NCBI GenBank assembly: GCA_965248635.1
Contig: OZ252114.1
Location: forward strand, 2,294,001 to 2,358,000
Direction: 5' to 3'
From: CBDAPI01 sp965248635
GTDB taxonomy: Bacteria > Acidobacteriota > UBA6911 > RPQK01 > CBDAPI01
DNA: 64,000 bases
The stretch's first letter is position 1. Every line of letters begins with the position of its first letter. Position numbers and translations under genes: made by a program. The notes below the pieces were generated by a model. It was given only the letters and a program-made list of their open reading frames with translations. It was not told the origin of the DNA and searched no databases. Positions 44,336 through 53,632 of this stretch are shown piece after piece.

Positions 44336-45205
44336 GTGGCAATCTGGATAGACTCATCAACGAGAGTCCTGGTGCAAGGGATTACAGGCAAAGAGGGAAG
44401 CTTCCACACAGCCCAGTGCGTCGAATACGGGACGCGGGTGGTGGCGGGGGTGACTCCCGGCAAAGGTGGAACTGAGCATCAGGGAATTCCTGTTTTTGAT
44501 ACCGTGAGGGAGGCGGTCGATTCCACGGCCGCTGATGCCAGCGCGGTTTTCGTGCCTCCACCCTTCGCCGCGGATGCGATTCTGGAGGCGGTCGATGCAG
44601 GAGTCGGATTGGTGGTTGCCATCACAGAGGGAATCCCGGTCAACGACATGCTGAAGGTCTGGGACGGAATCCAGCTTTCGAGCAGCCGTCTGATTGGACC
44701 CAATTGCCCGGGAATCATCTCTCCAGGGCAGTGCAAGATTGGTATCATGCCGGGTCGTATTCACGAGCTCGGTCGCGTGGGCGTCATTTCACGCAGTGGA
44801 ACACTGACCTACGAGGCAGTCGGCCAGTTGAGCAGGCGCTCGATTGGTCAGAGTACCTGCGTGGGGATTGGAGGAGATCCTGTTGGCGGAACCAGCTTCA
44901 TTGATGCCCTGGAGGCCTTTCACCAGGATCCGGAGACCGATGCCGTTGTCATGATCGGGGAGATTGGAGGCTCAGCGGAAGAAGAGGCAGCAGACTACAT
45001 CGGATCATCCTTCAGCAAACCGGTGGTCGGCTTTGTGGCCGGACAGACAGCTCCTCCGGGTCGGCGCATGGGACATGCGGGAGCGATTATTTCTCAGGGC
45101 AAGGGTACGGCTGAAGAAAAGATCAAGGCCCTGAAGAAAAGCGGCGTACACGTGGTCAGAAGTCCGGCTCAAATCGGGTCAGCGATGGCTGAGATTCTGG
45201 TGTGA
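44336..45205 (+). CDS. sucD: Succinyl-CoA synthetase, alpha subunit
   Basis: A 289-residue subunit carrying the phosphohistidine. The CoA-binding start is RVLVQGITGKEGSFHTAQCVEYGT. IGPNCPGIISPGQCKIGIMPG and GVISRSGTLTYEAVGQL follow. The catalytic histidine lies in GRRMGHAGAIISQGKGTAEEK near residue 245. The start is GTG at 44336, which puts the family N terminus in register (AIWIDSSTRVLVQG). It forms an alpha-beta complex with SucC encoded just upstream. Confidence 0.96.
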   Translation: MAIWIDSSTRVLVQGITGKEGSFHTAQCVEYGTRVVAGVTPGKGGTEHQGIPVFDTVREAVDSTAADASAVFVPPPFAADAILEAVDAGVGLVVAITEGIPVNDMLKVWDGIQLSSSRLIGPNCPGIISPGQCKIGIMPGRIHELGRVGVISRSGTLTYEAVGQLSRRSIGQSTCVGIGGDPVGGTSFIDALEAFHQDPETDAVVMIGEIGGSAEEEAADYIGSSFSKPVVGFVAGQTAPPGRRMGHAGAIISQGKGTAEEKIKALKKSGVHVVRSPAQIGSAMAEILV

Positions 45206-45234
45206 ATACAGACAAGGAAGATAAGGAGAAGTAG

Positions 45235-45651
45235 ATGCAGGCGACTCTAGCCATTGTGAAACCAGATGCAACTCGCCGCAATATTGTCGGTCAGATCATC
45301 CGCAGGGCAGAGGACCAGGACCTTGGTCTGGCGGGTATCAAGATGTTGCGACTGACCAAGAGACAAGCGGAAGGCTTCTACCACGTACACCGCTCCAAGC
45401 CTTTCTTTGACGATCTGACCAACTTCTTGTCGGAAGGTCCGATTGTGGTGATGGTGCTGCGTGGCGAGAATGCCATTCAGCGATGGAGGAACATTATGGG
45501 TGCAACCAAGCCGGCTGAGGCGGAAGCCGGCACAATCAGGGCCCTCTTTGGCGAAAACATCGAACGCAACTCAACCCACGGAAGCGACAGCCCTGAATCA
45601 GCGCGCTTCGAGATCGGTTATTTCTTTCCGGGTCTCGACCTTGTGAAATAG
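45235..45651 (+). CDS. ndk: Nucleoside-diphosphate kinase
   Basis: A 138-residue kinase that equalises the nucleoside triphosphate pools. It starts MQATLAIVKPDATRRNIVGQII and contains the phospho-acceptor histidine in NSTHGSDSPESARFEI. GATKPAEAEAGTIRALFG and the C-terminal YFF are conserved. An AAGGAG ribosome site lies nine bases before the ATG. Placement after sucCD is sensible because SucCD may yield GTP, which NDK converts. Confidence 0.96.
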   Translation: MQATLAIVKPDATRRNIVGQIIRRAEDQDLGLAGIKMLRLTKRQAEGFYHVHRSKPFFDDLTNFLSEGPIVVMVLRGENAIQRWRNIMGATKPAEAEAGTIRALFGENIERNSTHGSDSPESARFEIGYFFPGLDLVK

Positions 45652-45691
45652 GCCCTCGGGCGAAACCCGGCAGATCCCACGGTTTGCTGCT

Positions 45692-46774
45692 GTGGCTCTT
45701 TTCTCAAAAATAACAGAACAGCCTCTCGAACTGCCGCTCGCAGACCCCGTCACTTTTGAGCGGTTCATGGATTACTGCCTCTACCATCCAGGAGAGGGCT
45801 ACTACCGTCGCGGTTCCTCGGGGATCTTTGGTCGGGCCGGCGACTACATGACCTCGCCCCACACCCACGAGTTTTTCGCCCATTGCCTGGCCGATTACTT
45901 CCACACCTGGTTCCTGCGTTTGGATCAGCCCGCCCCCTTCTGCGTTTGTGAACTCGGCGCCGGCGACGGCCGCCTGGCCGAGCAGATCCTCAGTTACCTG
46001 GCTGCCGCTTTTCCCGCGCTGTCGGAAGTGATTGACTATGTGGAGATCGATCTTGACCGGGGTGATCTGTCCGAGGAGGTTACGGGCATCGTCTTCTCCA
46101 ACGAGTTCTTCGACGCGCTGCCTGTTCACCGCGTATGCTTCAGTCAGGGCGAGCTGAGAGAAGTGTACGTGGCCCAGGAGGATCAGGAGTTCCTGGAAAT
46201 CTCGGGACCTCTCTCCGACCCCAGGATTGAGGCTTATGTGGAGGAGGCATTCAATGAGTTACGGGAAGGCTGGACCTATGAAGTCAACCTTCGCATGCTG
46301 GACGTTCTCGACGAACTGGATCGGAGAATCAGGCAGGGGGCCCTCCTCACAATTGACTACGGCTACACGGATCGAGAGTATGAATCGATGCCCCGACCCG
46401 CCGGCACGCTTGCCTGCTACCGCCGTCACCGGGTCAGCTACGATCCCTACCATGATCCGGGCCAGCAGGATATGACCTGCCATGTGCCCTGGACGATGCT
46501 GATCCGGGCCGGTCGAGCCATAGGGTGGAGGGACCAGGAACTGGCTACCCAGCGGGATTTCCTGATGCGCACTGGCCTGGCGGAGCGGCTTTTCAGAGAG
46601 GAGAGTGGAGGCCTGTTTTCCACGGATCGACTCGAGGAGCGACTGAAAATCAAAGAATTGCTCTACCCGGGTGGCCTTTCGGATACTCTGAGAGTTTTGG
46701 TACAAGAAGTCAGGTGCTCCAGCCCAACCGAAAGTCAGTTTCCGATGTTGGTCTCCCCCAGGCCCGGATTCTGA
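45692..46774 (+). CDS. SAM-dependent methyltransferase of the MidA/DUF185 (NDUFAF7) family
   Basis: A 360-residue protein. The family start TFERFMDYCLYHPGEGYYRRG..IFGRAGDYMTSPHTHEFFAHCLADY is followed by methyltransferase motif I CELGAGDGRLAEQIL, then GIVFSNEFFDALPVHRV and LLTIDYGYTDREY. The mitochondrial relative NDUFAF7 methylates an arginine in complex I; bacterial members are poorly characterised. The start is a GTG at 45692. It lies 40 bp after ndk and 65 bp before adk in the same direction. Confidence 0.85.
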   Translation: MALFSKITEQPLELPLADPVTFERFMDYCLYHPGEGYYRRGSSGIFGRAGDYMTSPHTHEFFAHCLADYFHTWFLRLDQPAPFCVCELGAGDGRLAEQILSYLAAAFPALSEVIDYVEIDLDRGDLSEEVTGIVFSNEFFDALPVHRVCFSQGELREVYVAQEDQEFLEISGPLSDPRIEAYVEEAFNELREGWTYEVNLRMLDVLDELDRRIRQGALLTIDYGYTDREYESMPRPAGTLACYRRHRVSYDPYHDPGQQDMTCHVPWTMLIRAGRAIGWRDQELATQRDFLMRTGLAERLFREESGGLFSTDRLEERLKIKELLYPGGLSDTLRVLVQEVRCSSPTESQFPMLVSPRPGF

Positions 46775-46839
46775 CAGGGCTGGGATATCTAAACTGTTAT
46801 TGTTATTGAATTTATAGGAATTTGGGGCGATAATCGGGT

Positions 46840-47520
46840 GTGATCTTGAATATTGTTTTGCTGGGCGCTCCCGGGTCCGGAAAGGGTACCCAGGGTGAGC
46901 GTTTGCGTCAGGAACTGGGCCTGCGGCACGTCGCCACCGGCGATCTTTTTCGGGCCCATCTGAAGGTCCCAACCAAACTGGGAAAGACTGCCAGTGAGTA
47001 TATGGATCGTGGTGAACTCGTTCCCGATGAAACCACCGTCCAGATGCTGCGCGAACACCTTGCTGCTGATTCGGAGGAGACCTCTTCTGGAGCCCTGTTT
47101 GACGGCTTTCCGCGGACTATTGAGCAGGCCAAGGCTCTGGAGAAATTGCTGGCCGGGCGCGGCCAGAGTGTGAATGGCGTTGTTTATGTTCGAGTCAGTG
47201 CAGACGAGATCGTCAGACGACTTTCCGGGCGGCTGATCTGCAGCAAGTGCCAGGTTCCTTTCCATCGAACCTTTAGCCCTTTTGTGAGCTGTTCCACAGG
47301 AGAGTGCGACTCAGGCGAGTATCTTTACCAGAGAGAGGATGATCGACCCGCGACTCTTCGTAGACGTCTGGAAACATATCTGGAGCTGACGGCGCCTCTT
47401 GTTGATTACTATCGCGAGGAGGGTATCCTGTGCGAAGTCGATGGTGAAGGGACGGTCGCCCAGGTGTCGGCTCGAGTCCTGCAAGCGATCGATCAGATTC
47501 GGCTCGGCGTAGCAGGATAG
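46840..47520 (+). CDS. adk: Adenylate kinase (zinc-lid type)
   Basis: A 226-residue phosphotransferase that converts AMP and ATP to two ADP. The P-loop GAPGSGKGTQ lies at residues 9-18, followed by ATGDLFR, DGFPRT and the DDRPATLRRRLETY arginine pattern. The lid has four cysteines (CSKC at about 129 and CSTGEC at about 146), so it probably binds zinc in place of the E. coli hydrogen-bond network. The start is GTG at 46840 (ILNIVLLGAPGSG). It lies upstream of ppk1, whose product links polyphosphate to ATP. Confidence 0.95.
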   Translation: MILNIVLLGAPGSGKGTQGERLRQELGLRHVATGDLFRAHLKVPTKLGKTASEYMDRGELVPDETTVQMLREHLAADSEETSSGALFDGFPRTIEQAKALEKLLAGRGQSVNGVVYVRVSADEIVRRLSGRLICSKCQVPFHRTFSPFVSCSTGECDSGEYLYQREDDRPATLRRRLETYLELTAPLVDYYREEGILCEVDGEGTVAQVSARVLQAIDQIRLGVAG

Positions 47521-47547
47521 GCTCGGAGCAGAGATACAGGAAGCCAT

Positions 47548-49785
47548 ATGGACAAGAGGGCGCTCAACCGAAATACCAGGCACCCCGGTGGAAAGAAGTC
47601 CGCAACCGAAGGGAACGAGGACGGGCCCCGCCTTCCTCTGCAGGAGAGCGCGGAATCCGGAGAGACCAGCCTTGAGGTGCCCGTTCCCCTGGTCCGTGAT
47701 CTGGACCGGCCGTCACATTACATCAATCGCGAACTGAGCCTTCTGGAGTTCCAATCTCGAGTTCTCGACGAAGCCCGGGACGCTGAGAATCCACTCCTGG
47801 AAAGATTGAAGTTTCTGAGCATCGTCGGCTCGAACCTGGATGAATTCTTTATGGTGAGGGTGGCGGGTCTCAGAGAACAGGTGGCGGCGGGGGTGCTGGA
47901 CGTTCCCCCTGACGGCCTGACGCCGGCAGAACAGCTGGCCGAGATTCGAAAACGGGCGGCTCAGCTGATGGTTGATTCGCAGCACTGCTTCGGTCACGAA
48001 CTTCAGCCTTCATTGGAGAAGAACGGAGTTCACATTGCCGACTACCAGGACCTGAAGACAAAGCAGAAGAGAAAGCTGAAACGCCTTTTCGAAGAGCTTG
48101 TTTTCCCGATTCTCACCCCGCTGGCACATGATCCTGGACGGCCTTTTCCCTTCATCTCGAATCTGAGCCTTAACCTGGCTGTCCTGGTTCGCGACAAGAA
48201 AGGGCGGGAGCACTTTGCCAGGGTGAAGGTGCCTGGAACCATCCCCAGGCTGATTCCTTTGAACTCAACCCGGCGTCGCAAGGATGGCCGGCTTCCTCGC
48301 AGGCTGACCTTCACCTGGATGGAACAGGTGATCGCGGCTCATCTCGATGCCCTTTTTCCCGGCATGGAAGTGGTGGAGTCCCATCCGTTTCGAGTCACTC
48401 GAAGCGCCGACATGGTGATTCAGGAGTTGGAGGCCGGAGATCTGCTCGAGACCATAAAGGCGACGGTTCGCCGCCGCCAGTTTGGCCGCGTTGTGCGGGT
48501 TGCGGTGAACGACGGTATGCCCAGGCAGGTCAAAGAGATCCTGATGAAGAACATGGAACTCGAAAAGCCGGATCTCTACACGGTTGACGGGCCCCTGGGC
48601 CTCAGTTCCCTGGGGGCCATTACCAGGCTGGAGAGGCCTGAGCTCAAGTATTCTCCCTTTTCTCCGAGGCAATTGGGAAGCACATCCAAGGGGACAAAGG
48701 GAGCCGGCATCTTTGTGGAGATTCGCAAACGCGACATTCTGCTGTATCACCCCTTCGACTCTTTCGTTCCAGTCGTCGACTTTCTGAAACAGGCTGCCAG
48801 CGACCCCGGTGTCCTCGCCATTAAGCAGACGCTCTATCGGGTGGGATCGGATTCGCCCGTGGTTGAGGCCCTGCTGGAGGCCAGGGAGAACGGTAAGCAG
48901 GTCGCTGTTCTGGTGGAGCTCAAGGCTCGCTTTGATGAGGAAAGCAACATCAACTGGGCGCGCGCGCTGGAGCGTGAAGGGGTCCATGTTGTCTACGGGC
49001 TTCCCGGTCTCAAGACACACTGCAAGGTCGCCCTGGTCGTGCGCCAGGAGGAAGACGGCATTCGAAGATATGTCCACCTTGCTACCGGTAACTACAATGC
49101 CGTCACGGCCCAGCTGTACACCGACCTGGGAATGTTCACCTGTGATCCGGAAATAGGTGCAGACGCAACCGACTTGTTCAATTACCTGACCGGCTACTCG
49201 GCAAAACGGCAGTTCCGCCGCTTGCTCGTGGCGCCCATTAACCTGCGCGAGGAGATGTCGTCACTGATGGAGCGAGAAATCCGGCATCAGCAACTGGGGA
49301 AGTCGGGACACCTCATCTTCAAGATGAACTCCCTGGTAGACAAGGAGATGATCAAGCTGCTCTATCGGGCTTCCCAAGAGGGAGTGAAAGTGGATTTGCT
49401 GGTTCGAGGGATGTGCTGCCTGAGGCCTGGCGTGGCCGGTTTGAGCGAGAATATTCGCGTGGTCAGCCTGGTAGGACGGTTTCTGGAGCACAGCCGTATC
49501 TATCTGTTCCGGAACGGCGGGAATCCAGAAATCTACCTGGGTAGTGCAGACTTGATGCCCAGAAACATCAATTCACGCGTGGAAGCGTTGACGCCGGTCT
49601 CGGATCCTGACCTGGTCGCCGAACTGTGCGAGATTCTGGAGGTCCAGTTGGCCGACAATGCCAACGCCGCGTTGCTCCAGGTGGACGGAACCTACACCAG
49701 GTTCGAGGCTGGGAGAACGGGCGTTCTTGACAGCCATCAATATTTCATCGAGCAGGCCGATTCGGCTGATATTCTCTCTCCCTGA
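47548..49785 (+). CDS. ppk1: Polyphosphate kinase 1
   Basis: A 745-residue enzyme that makes polyphosphate from ATP. The N-terminal domain starts HYINRELSLLEFQSRVLDEARD and has FLSIVGSNLDEFFMVRVAGL. The catalytic domain has KQTLYRVGSDSPVV, VAVLVELKARFDEESNINWAR and the phospho-histidine His491 in GLKTHCKVALVVR. LATGNYNAVTAQLYTDLG and the C-terminal SADLMPRNINSRVE complete the family pattern. A charged 45-residue extension precedes the first block. It is 27 bp from adk, suggesting co-transcription and shared energy-storage function. Confidence 0.95.
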   Translation: MDKRALNRNTRHPGGKKSATEGNEDGPRLPLQESAESGETSLEVPVPLVRDLDRPSHYINRELSLLEFQSRVLDEARDAENPLLERLKFLSIVGSNLDEFFMVRVAGLREQVAAGVLDVPPDGLTPAEQLAEIRKRAAQLMVDSQHCFGHELQPSLEKNGVHIADYQDLKTKQKRKLKRLFEELVFPILTPLAHDPGRPFPFISNLSLNLAVLVRDKKGREHFARVKVPGTIPRLIPLNSTRRRKDGRLPRRLTFTWMEQVIAAHLDALFPGMEVVESHPFRVTRSADMVIQELEAGDLLETIKATVRRRQFGRVVRVAVNDGMPRQVKEILMKNMELEKPDLYTVDGPLGLSSLGAITRLERPELKYSPFSPRQLGSTSKGTKGAGIFVEIRKRDILLYHPFDSFVPVVDFLKQAASDPGVLAIKQTLYRVGSDSPVVEALLEARENGKQVAVLVELKARFDEESNINWARALEREGVHVVYGLPGLKTHCKVALVVRQEEDGIRRYVHLATGNYNAVTAQLYTDLGMFTCDPEIGADATDLFNYLTGYSAKRQFRRLLVAPINLREEMSSLMEREIRHQQLGKSGHLIFKMNSLVDKEMIKLLYRASQEGVKVDLLVRGMCCLRPGVAGLSENIRVVSLVGRFLEHSRIYLFRNGGNPEIYLGSADLMPRNINSRVEALTPVSDPDLVAELCEILEVQLADNANAALLQVDGTYTRFEAGRTGVLDSHQYFIEQADSADILSP

Positions 49786-49869
49786 AGGCTCGAAACCCTT
49801 TTATCGACAGTAACGTACAGCTCTATCGTCTAAAGTAGTTGCCGTCCCGAGGGTAAGGGGTACTCTCAG

Positions 49870-51480
49870 ATGCAAGGTAATCTCTCTGGATGCGACGCGA
49901 CCACACGAGAGGATCGTCTCGGCCGAGCTTGCCAGCAGGGAACATGGGACGTCCTGGTGATTGGAGGTGGGGCCTCGGGTCTCGGCTGCGCTCTGGCCTC
50001 GGCAGCACGAGGATACAGCACAATGCTTCTGGAGCAGGCGGATCTCTCCAGTGGCACTTCAAGCCGCAGCACCAAGCTGATTCATGGCGGGGTTCGCTAC
50101 CTTCGTCAGGGAAACGCGGGACTGGTGCGCCAGGCCCTGACCGAAAGGGGGAACTTGATCCGGAGTGCTCCCCATCTGGTACAAAAGCTGGCCCATCTGG
50201 TTCCCGTGTTCAGTCATTGGGAGAGGTTCTTCTACGGATCGGGGCTCAAGATTTACGACCTCCTGGCTGGCTCGAGTAGCCTCGGGGCCTCGTCGTTTCT
50301 GGGCAGGGCGGAAACCCTGACTCACTGTCCTTTTCTCAAGAGCAGTGGCCTGAGAGGCTCAATTCAATACTTTGACGCTCAGTTCGATGACTCAAGGCTG
50401 GCCGTCAGCCTGGCCCGCTCGGTCGAGTGTCTGGGAGGACTGATCCTGACCTATGTAAAGGTGCACGCCTTTGTGAAGGACAATGGGCGACTGACCGGAG
50501 TGGTTGCCCGGGATCTGGAAACCGATGACGAGATTCGCATCAGAGCCAGGGTGATCATCAATGCGACGGGAGTCTTTTCCGATGCTCTCAGGAGTTTGAT
50601 TCATCCTTCCCATCAAAAGCGCGTTCTGGCCAGCCGGGGCACCCACATCGTACTCCCCCTGGGGCGAATGTCACCCACTCGAGGTCTCCTCATCCCGAAA
50701 ACCAGAGATGGGCGGGTTCTCTTTCTCCTTCCCTGGCAGGGCGTGCTGCTTGCCGGGACTACGGACATCGCGGTCTCCCAGGCCAGTCTGGAGCCGGCTG
50801 CTTCCCGGGCCGAAGTCGAGTACATTCTCGAGCATCTCGCCGAGTACCTCGAGCCGGCTCCATCCGTGAACGATTGCCTCAGCGTTTTCGCCGGACTCCG
50901 GCCCCTGATTCAAGCCCGACCCGGGGAGAGCACCTCCAGTCTCTCCAGGGAGCACGCCGTGGTTGTGGACCCCTCCGGGCTGGTCAGTCTGATCGGAGGC
51001 AAGTGGACGACCTTCCGCCTTATGGGAGAAGACACGGTGGACAAAGCAGCCCGGGTTGGAGGCCTGGCGCCGACCGCCAGGAAGGGTCAGCTCTGGATTG
51101 CGGACTGCCCTCCAACGTCGGAACCAGAAACCTGGGAGGCTTCCGACCCCCTCCGCGTTTACGGCAGTGAGCGTCCGAGGCTGGAAGAACTGTGCCGAGA
51201 GACTCCGGCTCTCTCCCGGCCCCTGCACCCTCGATTGCCCTATCGGATGGTCCAGATCACCTGGGCGGTTCGAGAGGAATACGCCCGGACTGTGGAGGAT
51301 GTTCTTTCGCGCCGGACCCGTGCTCTGATTCTCGATGCCCCGGCCAGCGTCGAAGCGGCGCCGACAGCGGCCAGACTGATGGCTCAGGAATTGGGAAAGG
51401 ACGTCTCCTGGGAGGACGACCAGGTGCGGTCCTACTCGGCGCTGGCCGCAAACTACACCGTTGACCATCTGCAGGACTGA
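49870..51480 (+). CDS. glpD: Glycerol-3-phosphate dehydrogenase (FAD, aerobic)
   Basis: A 536-residue membrane-associated flavoenzyme that oxidises glycerol 3-phosphate to dihydroxyacetone phosphate and passes electrons to quinone. The FAD motif is DVLVIGGGASGLGCALASAARG, then SSGTSSRSTKLIHGGVRYLRQG. INATGVFSD, GTHIVLPLGRM and LLPWQGVLLAGTTD are family blocks, and the C-terminal domain includes LIGGKWTTFRLMGEDTVDKAAR. It is the last gene of the plus-strand run beginning at sucC, 84 bp after ppk1, with a short repeat after its stop. Confidence 0.94.
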   Translation: MQGNLSGCDATTREDRLGRACQQGTWDVLVIGGGASGLGCALASAARGYSTMLLEQADLSSGTSSRSTKLIHGGVRYLRQGNAGLVRQALTERGNLIRSAPHLVQKLAHLVPVFSHWERFFYGSGLKIYDLLAGSSSLGASSFLGRAETLTHCPFLKSSGLRGSIQYFDAQFDDSRLAVSLARSVECLGGLILTYVKVHAFVKDNGRLTGVVARDLETDDEIRIRARVIINATGVFSDALRSLIHPSHQKRVLASRGTHIVLPLGRMSPTRGLLIPKTRDGRVLFLLPWQGVLLAGTTDIAVSQASLEPAASRAEVEYILEHLAEYLEPAPSVNDCLSVFAGLRPLIQARPGESTSSLSREHAVVVDPSGLVSLIGGKWTTFRLMGEDTVDKAARVGGLAPTARKGQLWIADCPPTSEPETWEASDPLRVYGSERPRLEELCRETPALSRPLHPRLPYRMVQITWAVREEYARTVEDVLSRRTRALILDAPASVEAAPTAARLMAQELGKDVSWEDDQVRSYSALAANYTVDHLQD

Positions 51481-51516
51481 ACCCGGTTCTCGGTACTCGG
51501 AACCCGGAACTCTCTT
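51481..51516. repeat. GTTC/GGAAC repeats in a convergent spacer
   Basis: acccggttctcggtactcgg followed by aacccggaactc contains GGTTC and GAACC arms that can pair (CGGTTC with GAACCcG) in the gap between glpD (+) and the AsmA-like gene (-). It belongs to the same GTTCC/GGAAC family found at other gene ends in this window. Confidence 0.5.
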
Positions 51517-51522
51517 CTAGCG

Positions 51523-52215
51523 CTAGGGACGGGGGTCCTTGGATCCCAGCAGACGGTCGAGCAGTCCCCTGGCTGTGTTGGCCAGAAACCCCGACCCCTC
51601 CCCTTGCTGTGCCGATTCAAGTATTTGCTTCAGGACCTGGGCGAGGGCAGCTGATCCATTCGATGTATCCAGGTTCCGGATTTCGACGGTCCCGATCTCT
51701 ACCTCAAGCGGTTCCAGGCTTGCCAGCAGGGTGACCCGGGCGGTCACATTTTCGAGGAGAATGTGGTCGATCTTGAGAGACGGGGAACTGGACCCCGCCA
51801 GTGCCGCAGTATTCACCTTCTTCCGGTTCCGCAAGTTTTCCAGGATGGGCTGGTAGTTGAACCCGACTCCTTTTCGCTCAATCAGAAGCTGAACCGGCGT
51901 GGCTGCGATCTCATAGATCCGGCCCTGCTCGGAAAGAAAGCTCAACAGGTCTGCTCGTACCCGCAAGTGGCCGACTTCGGCGAAGGAAGAGTCGCTGAAA
52001 TCTTCGGGGTTGGCCACCGTGAGGCCCACCACTTCGATCTCTCCGCGAAAAGGAGACATTCGAACTTCCTCGGCGGTTACTTCCACTCCTAGATAGTCGG
52101 TTCCAAGCCGGCAGACCCTGGTCCTTGCGAAGGAGTTCAGCAAACCCGGACCCGGCCACAGGAAGAGCGCTGTCAGAAGCAGGCCCACCAGGCAGACAAT
52201 GAGAAGTCGTTTCAT
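51523..52215 (-). CDS. AsmA-like membrane-anchored protein
   Basis: A 230-residue protein with one N-terminal membrane segment (LLIVCLVGLLLTALFLWPGPGLL). It continues as a beta-rich AsmA/DUF748-type domain (VEVTAEEVRMSPFRGEIEVVGLTVANPEDFSDSSFAEVGHLRVRADLLSF and LKIDHILLENVTARVTLLASLEPLEVEIGTVEIRNLD). It is shorter than full AsmA proteins. Start ATG 52215 (MKRLL) overlaps the end of the exonuclease gene by four bases. Such proteins are thought to shape or span the envelope for lipid movement. No more specific role can be claimed. Confidence 0.72.
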   Translation of the reverse strand: MKRLLIVCLVGLLLTALFLWPGPGLLNSFARTRVCRLGTDYLGVEVTAEEVRMSPFRGEIEVVGLTVANPEDFSDSSFAEVGHLRVRADLLSFLSEQGRIYEIAATPVQLLIERKGVGFNYQPILENLRNRKKVNTAALAGSSSPSLKIDHILLENVTARVTLLASLEPLEVEIGTVEIRNLDTSNGSAALAQVLKQILESAQQGEGSGFLANTARGLLDRLLGSKDPRP

Positions 52216-53102
52216 GCTCCCCCCTGGGCCGCCCATCGGGGGACCCTCTCGAGCAGACCGGGCCCCTCCAACCGGTCACACAGTTGTTCGAAGATCGGCC
52301 TTGGGACACCTGCCCACTGCGCCTCGTCCATAGTAAACCCAAGCTCAACATCCAAACGGAGAGTGGCAAGCTGCCGGTACATTTGAACCTCAGCCCAGGC
52401 TTCCGCCAGGTTGTGAGCGAGTCGCCGGGCGCCGCGAACCTGGATGACCCACTCGTCGGCCCGCCGGGGGATCCCCTCCAGATGCTTGTAGTGCTCCAGT
52501 ACGGTTGCCGCAGACTTCTTCCCCCAGCCGGTTATCCCCGGGATTCCGTCGGCGCTGTCTCCCACCAGTGCCAGCCAGTCGGGAATGGACGCTGGATCAA
52601 CTCCATACTTGGCCCGAACTCCTTCCTCGTCGATCATTGCCCGGTTGCGCCGGTCAAAGCAGACCACTCGCTGGCCGGAAACGCATTGGGCCAGATCCTT
52701 GTCGGGAGTACAGATGAGGATTTGCGAGACCCGTGGGTCTCTCGCCCATTGTGCGGCAGCAGAGGCCAGAGCATCGTCCGCCTCAAATTCAATCATGGGC
52801 CAGTACGCCACTCCCATAGCCCGGGCGGCGTCCTCGACGAGGCTGAACTGGGACAGAATCAGCGGATCAACTCCGGCTCCTGTCTTGTACCCTGCGAAGA
52901 GATCGTTGCGGAAGGATTCGATCACGTGGTCGAATGCGCACGCGATGTGTGTCACTTCGCCCCCCTGCAGCAGCCCCAGGACGGACCGAACAAAGCCTGT
53001 CGTCGCTCCAACCTCCTCCCCTGACGAAGTCAACCGGGAAGGAGCTCCGTAGAAAGCTCTGAACAGCTCATAGGTGCCGTCAAGCAGGTGTATTCGGAAC
53101 AT
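52212..53102 (-). CDS. Stand-alone 5'-3' exonuclease (PolI N-terminal type)
   Basis: A 296-residue FEN-like nuclease. The fold starts FRIHLLDGTYELFRAFYGAP with the first catalytic acid. IACAFDHVIESFRNDLFAGYKTG, FEADDALASAAAQWA and ILICTPDKDLAQCV supply the metal-binding acidic residues. The helix-hairpin-helix DNA-binding part is LVGDSADGIPGITGWGKKSAATVLEHY. It resembles the 5'-nuclease domain of DNA polymerase I as a separate protein, removing RNA primers or flaps. The start overlaps the thioesterase stop by 23 bp and the end overlaps the AsmA-like gene, so three genes probably form one transcript. Confidence 0.88.
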   Translation of the reverse strand: MFRIHLLDGTYELFRAFYGAPSRLTSSGEEVGATTGFVRSVLGLLQGGEVTHIACAFDHVIESFRNDLFAGYKTGAGVDPLILSQFSLVEDAARAMGVAYWPMIEFEADDALASAAAQWARDPRVSQILICTPDKDLAQCVSGQRVVCFDRRNRAMIDEEGVRAKYGVDPASIPDWLALVGDSADGIPGITGWGKKSAATVLEHYKHLEGIPRRADEWVIQVRGARRLAHNLAEAWAEVQMYRQLATLRLDVELGFTMDEAQWAGVPRPIFEQLCDRLEGPGLLERVPRWAAQGGA

Positions 53103-53583
53103 TCCGTACCTCGTCGTCCGGCACGCCCGACGGGATCTTCTCCCGCTTTGAAATGATGGCTCGGACTTCAGCCGGGAGCCTGAGCGATTGTTCCCGTGGG
53201 TAGTTGACCCAGGCCAGAACTGAAAAACCGTCTGCCATTAGCTCTTCGGTTCCGCGTTGAAAAATCGCTTGCTTCATCACGTAGCTTCGCCTTCTCAGCT
53301 CCACGATCCTGGTTGCCACCTCAATTTCGGAAGGAAAAAAGATCTGCTGCCGGAAATTGCATTCGACCCGTACCAGAAGTGGACCCTCGGCTCTCTTTTC
53401 GTAATCACGAGGAAGTCCGAGGGCCCCCATGTATTCGATACGCCCCATTTCCAGGTAGCTCAAAAAGCGGCCATTATTGACATGCTGCATCGCATCCGTG
53501 TCGCCCCAGCGAACTTTCAGGTGGATCCAGTGTTCAAACTCTGATCTCCGGGCCGCAGGTGGTTTCTTCAACAGCTTTCTCAC
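53080..53583 (-). CDS. Acyl-CoA thioesterase (4-hydroxybenzoyl-CoA thioesterase fold)
   Basis: A 167-residue hot-dog fold protein. The key block VRWGDTDAMQHVNNGRFLSYLEMGRIEYM holds the catalytic Asp of the YbgC/4HBT family, followed by VRVECNFRQQIFFPSEIEVATRIVELRRRSY and ADGFSVLAWVNY. These enzymes hydrolyse acyl-CoA esters in the cytoplasm. The gene lies 50 bp after an acyl-CoA ligase gene, so the two may form and remove acyl-CoA in a balanced way. The stop overlaps the next gene. Confidence 0.86.
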   Translation of the reverse strand: MRKLLKKPPAARRSEFEHWIHLKVRWGDTDAMQHVNNGRFLSYLEMGRIEYMGALGLPRDYEKRAEGPLLVRVECNFRQQIFFPSEIEVATRIVELRRRSYVMKQAIFQRGTEELMADGFSVLAWVNYPREQSLRLPAEVRAIISKREKIPSGVPDDEVRNVPNTPA

Positions 53584-53632
53584 AGTTGTGGAAAAAACCT
53601 TGTGAATTGTTCGTTTTCGGAAGCAACGGCGA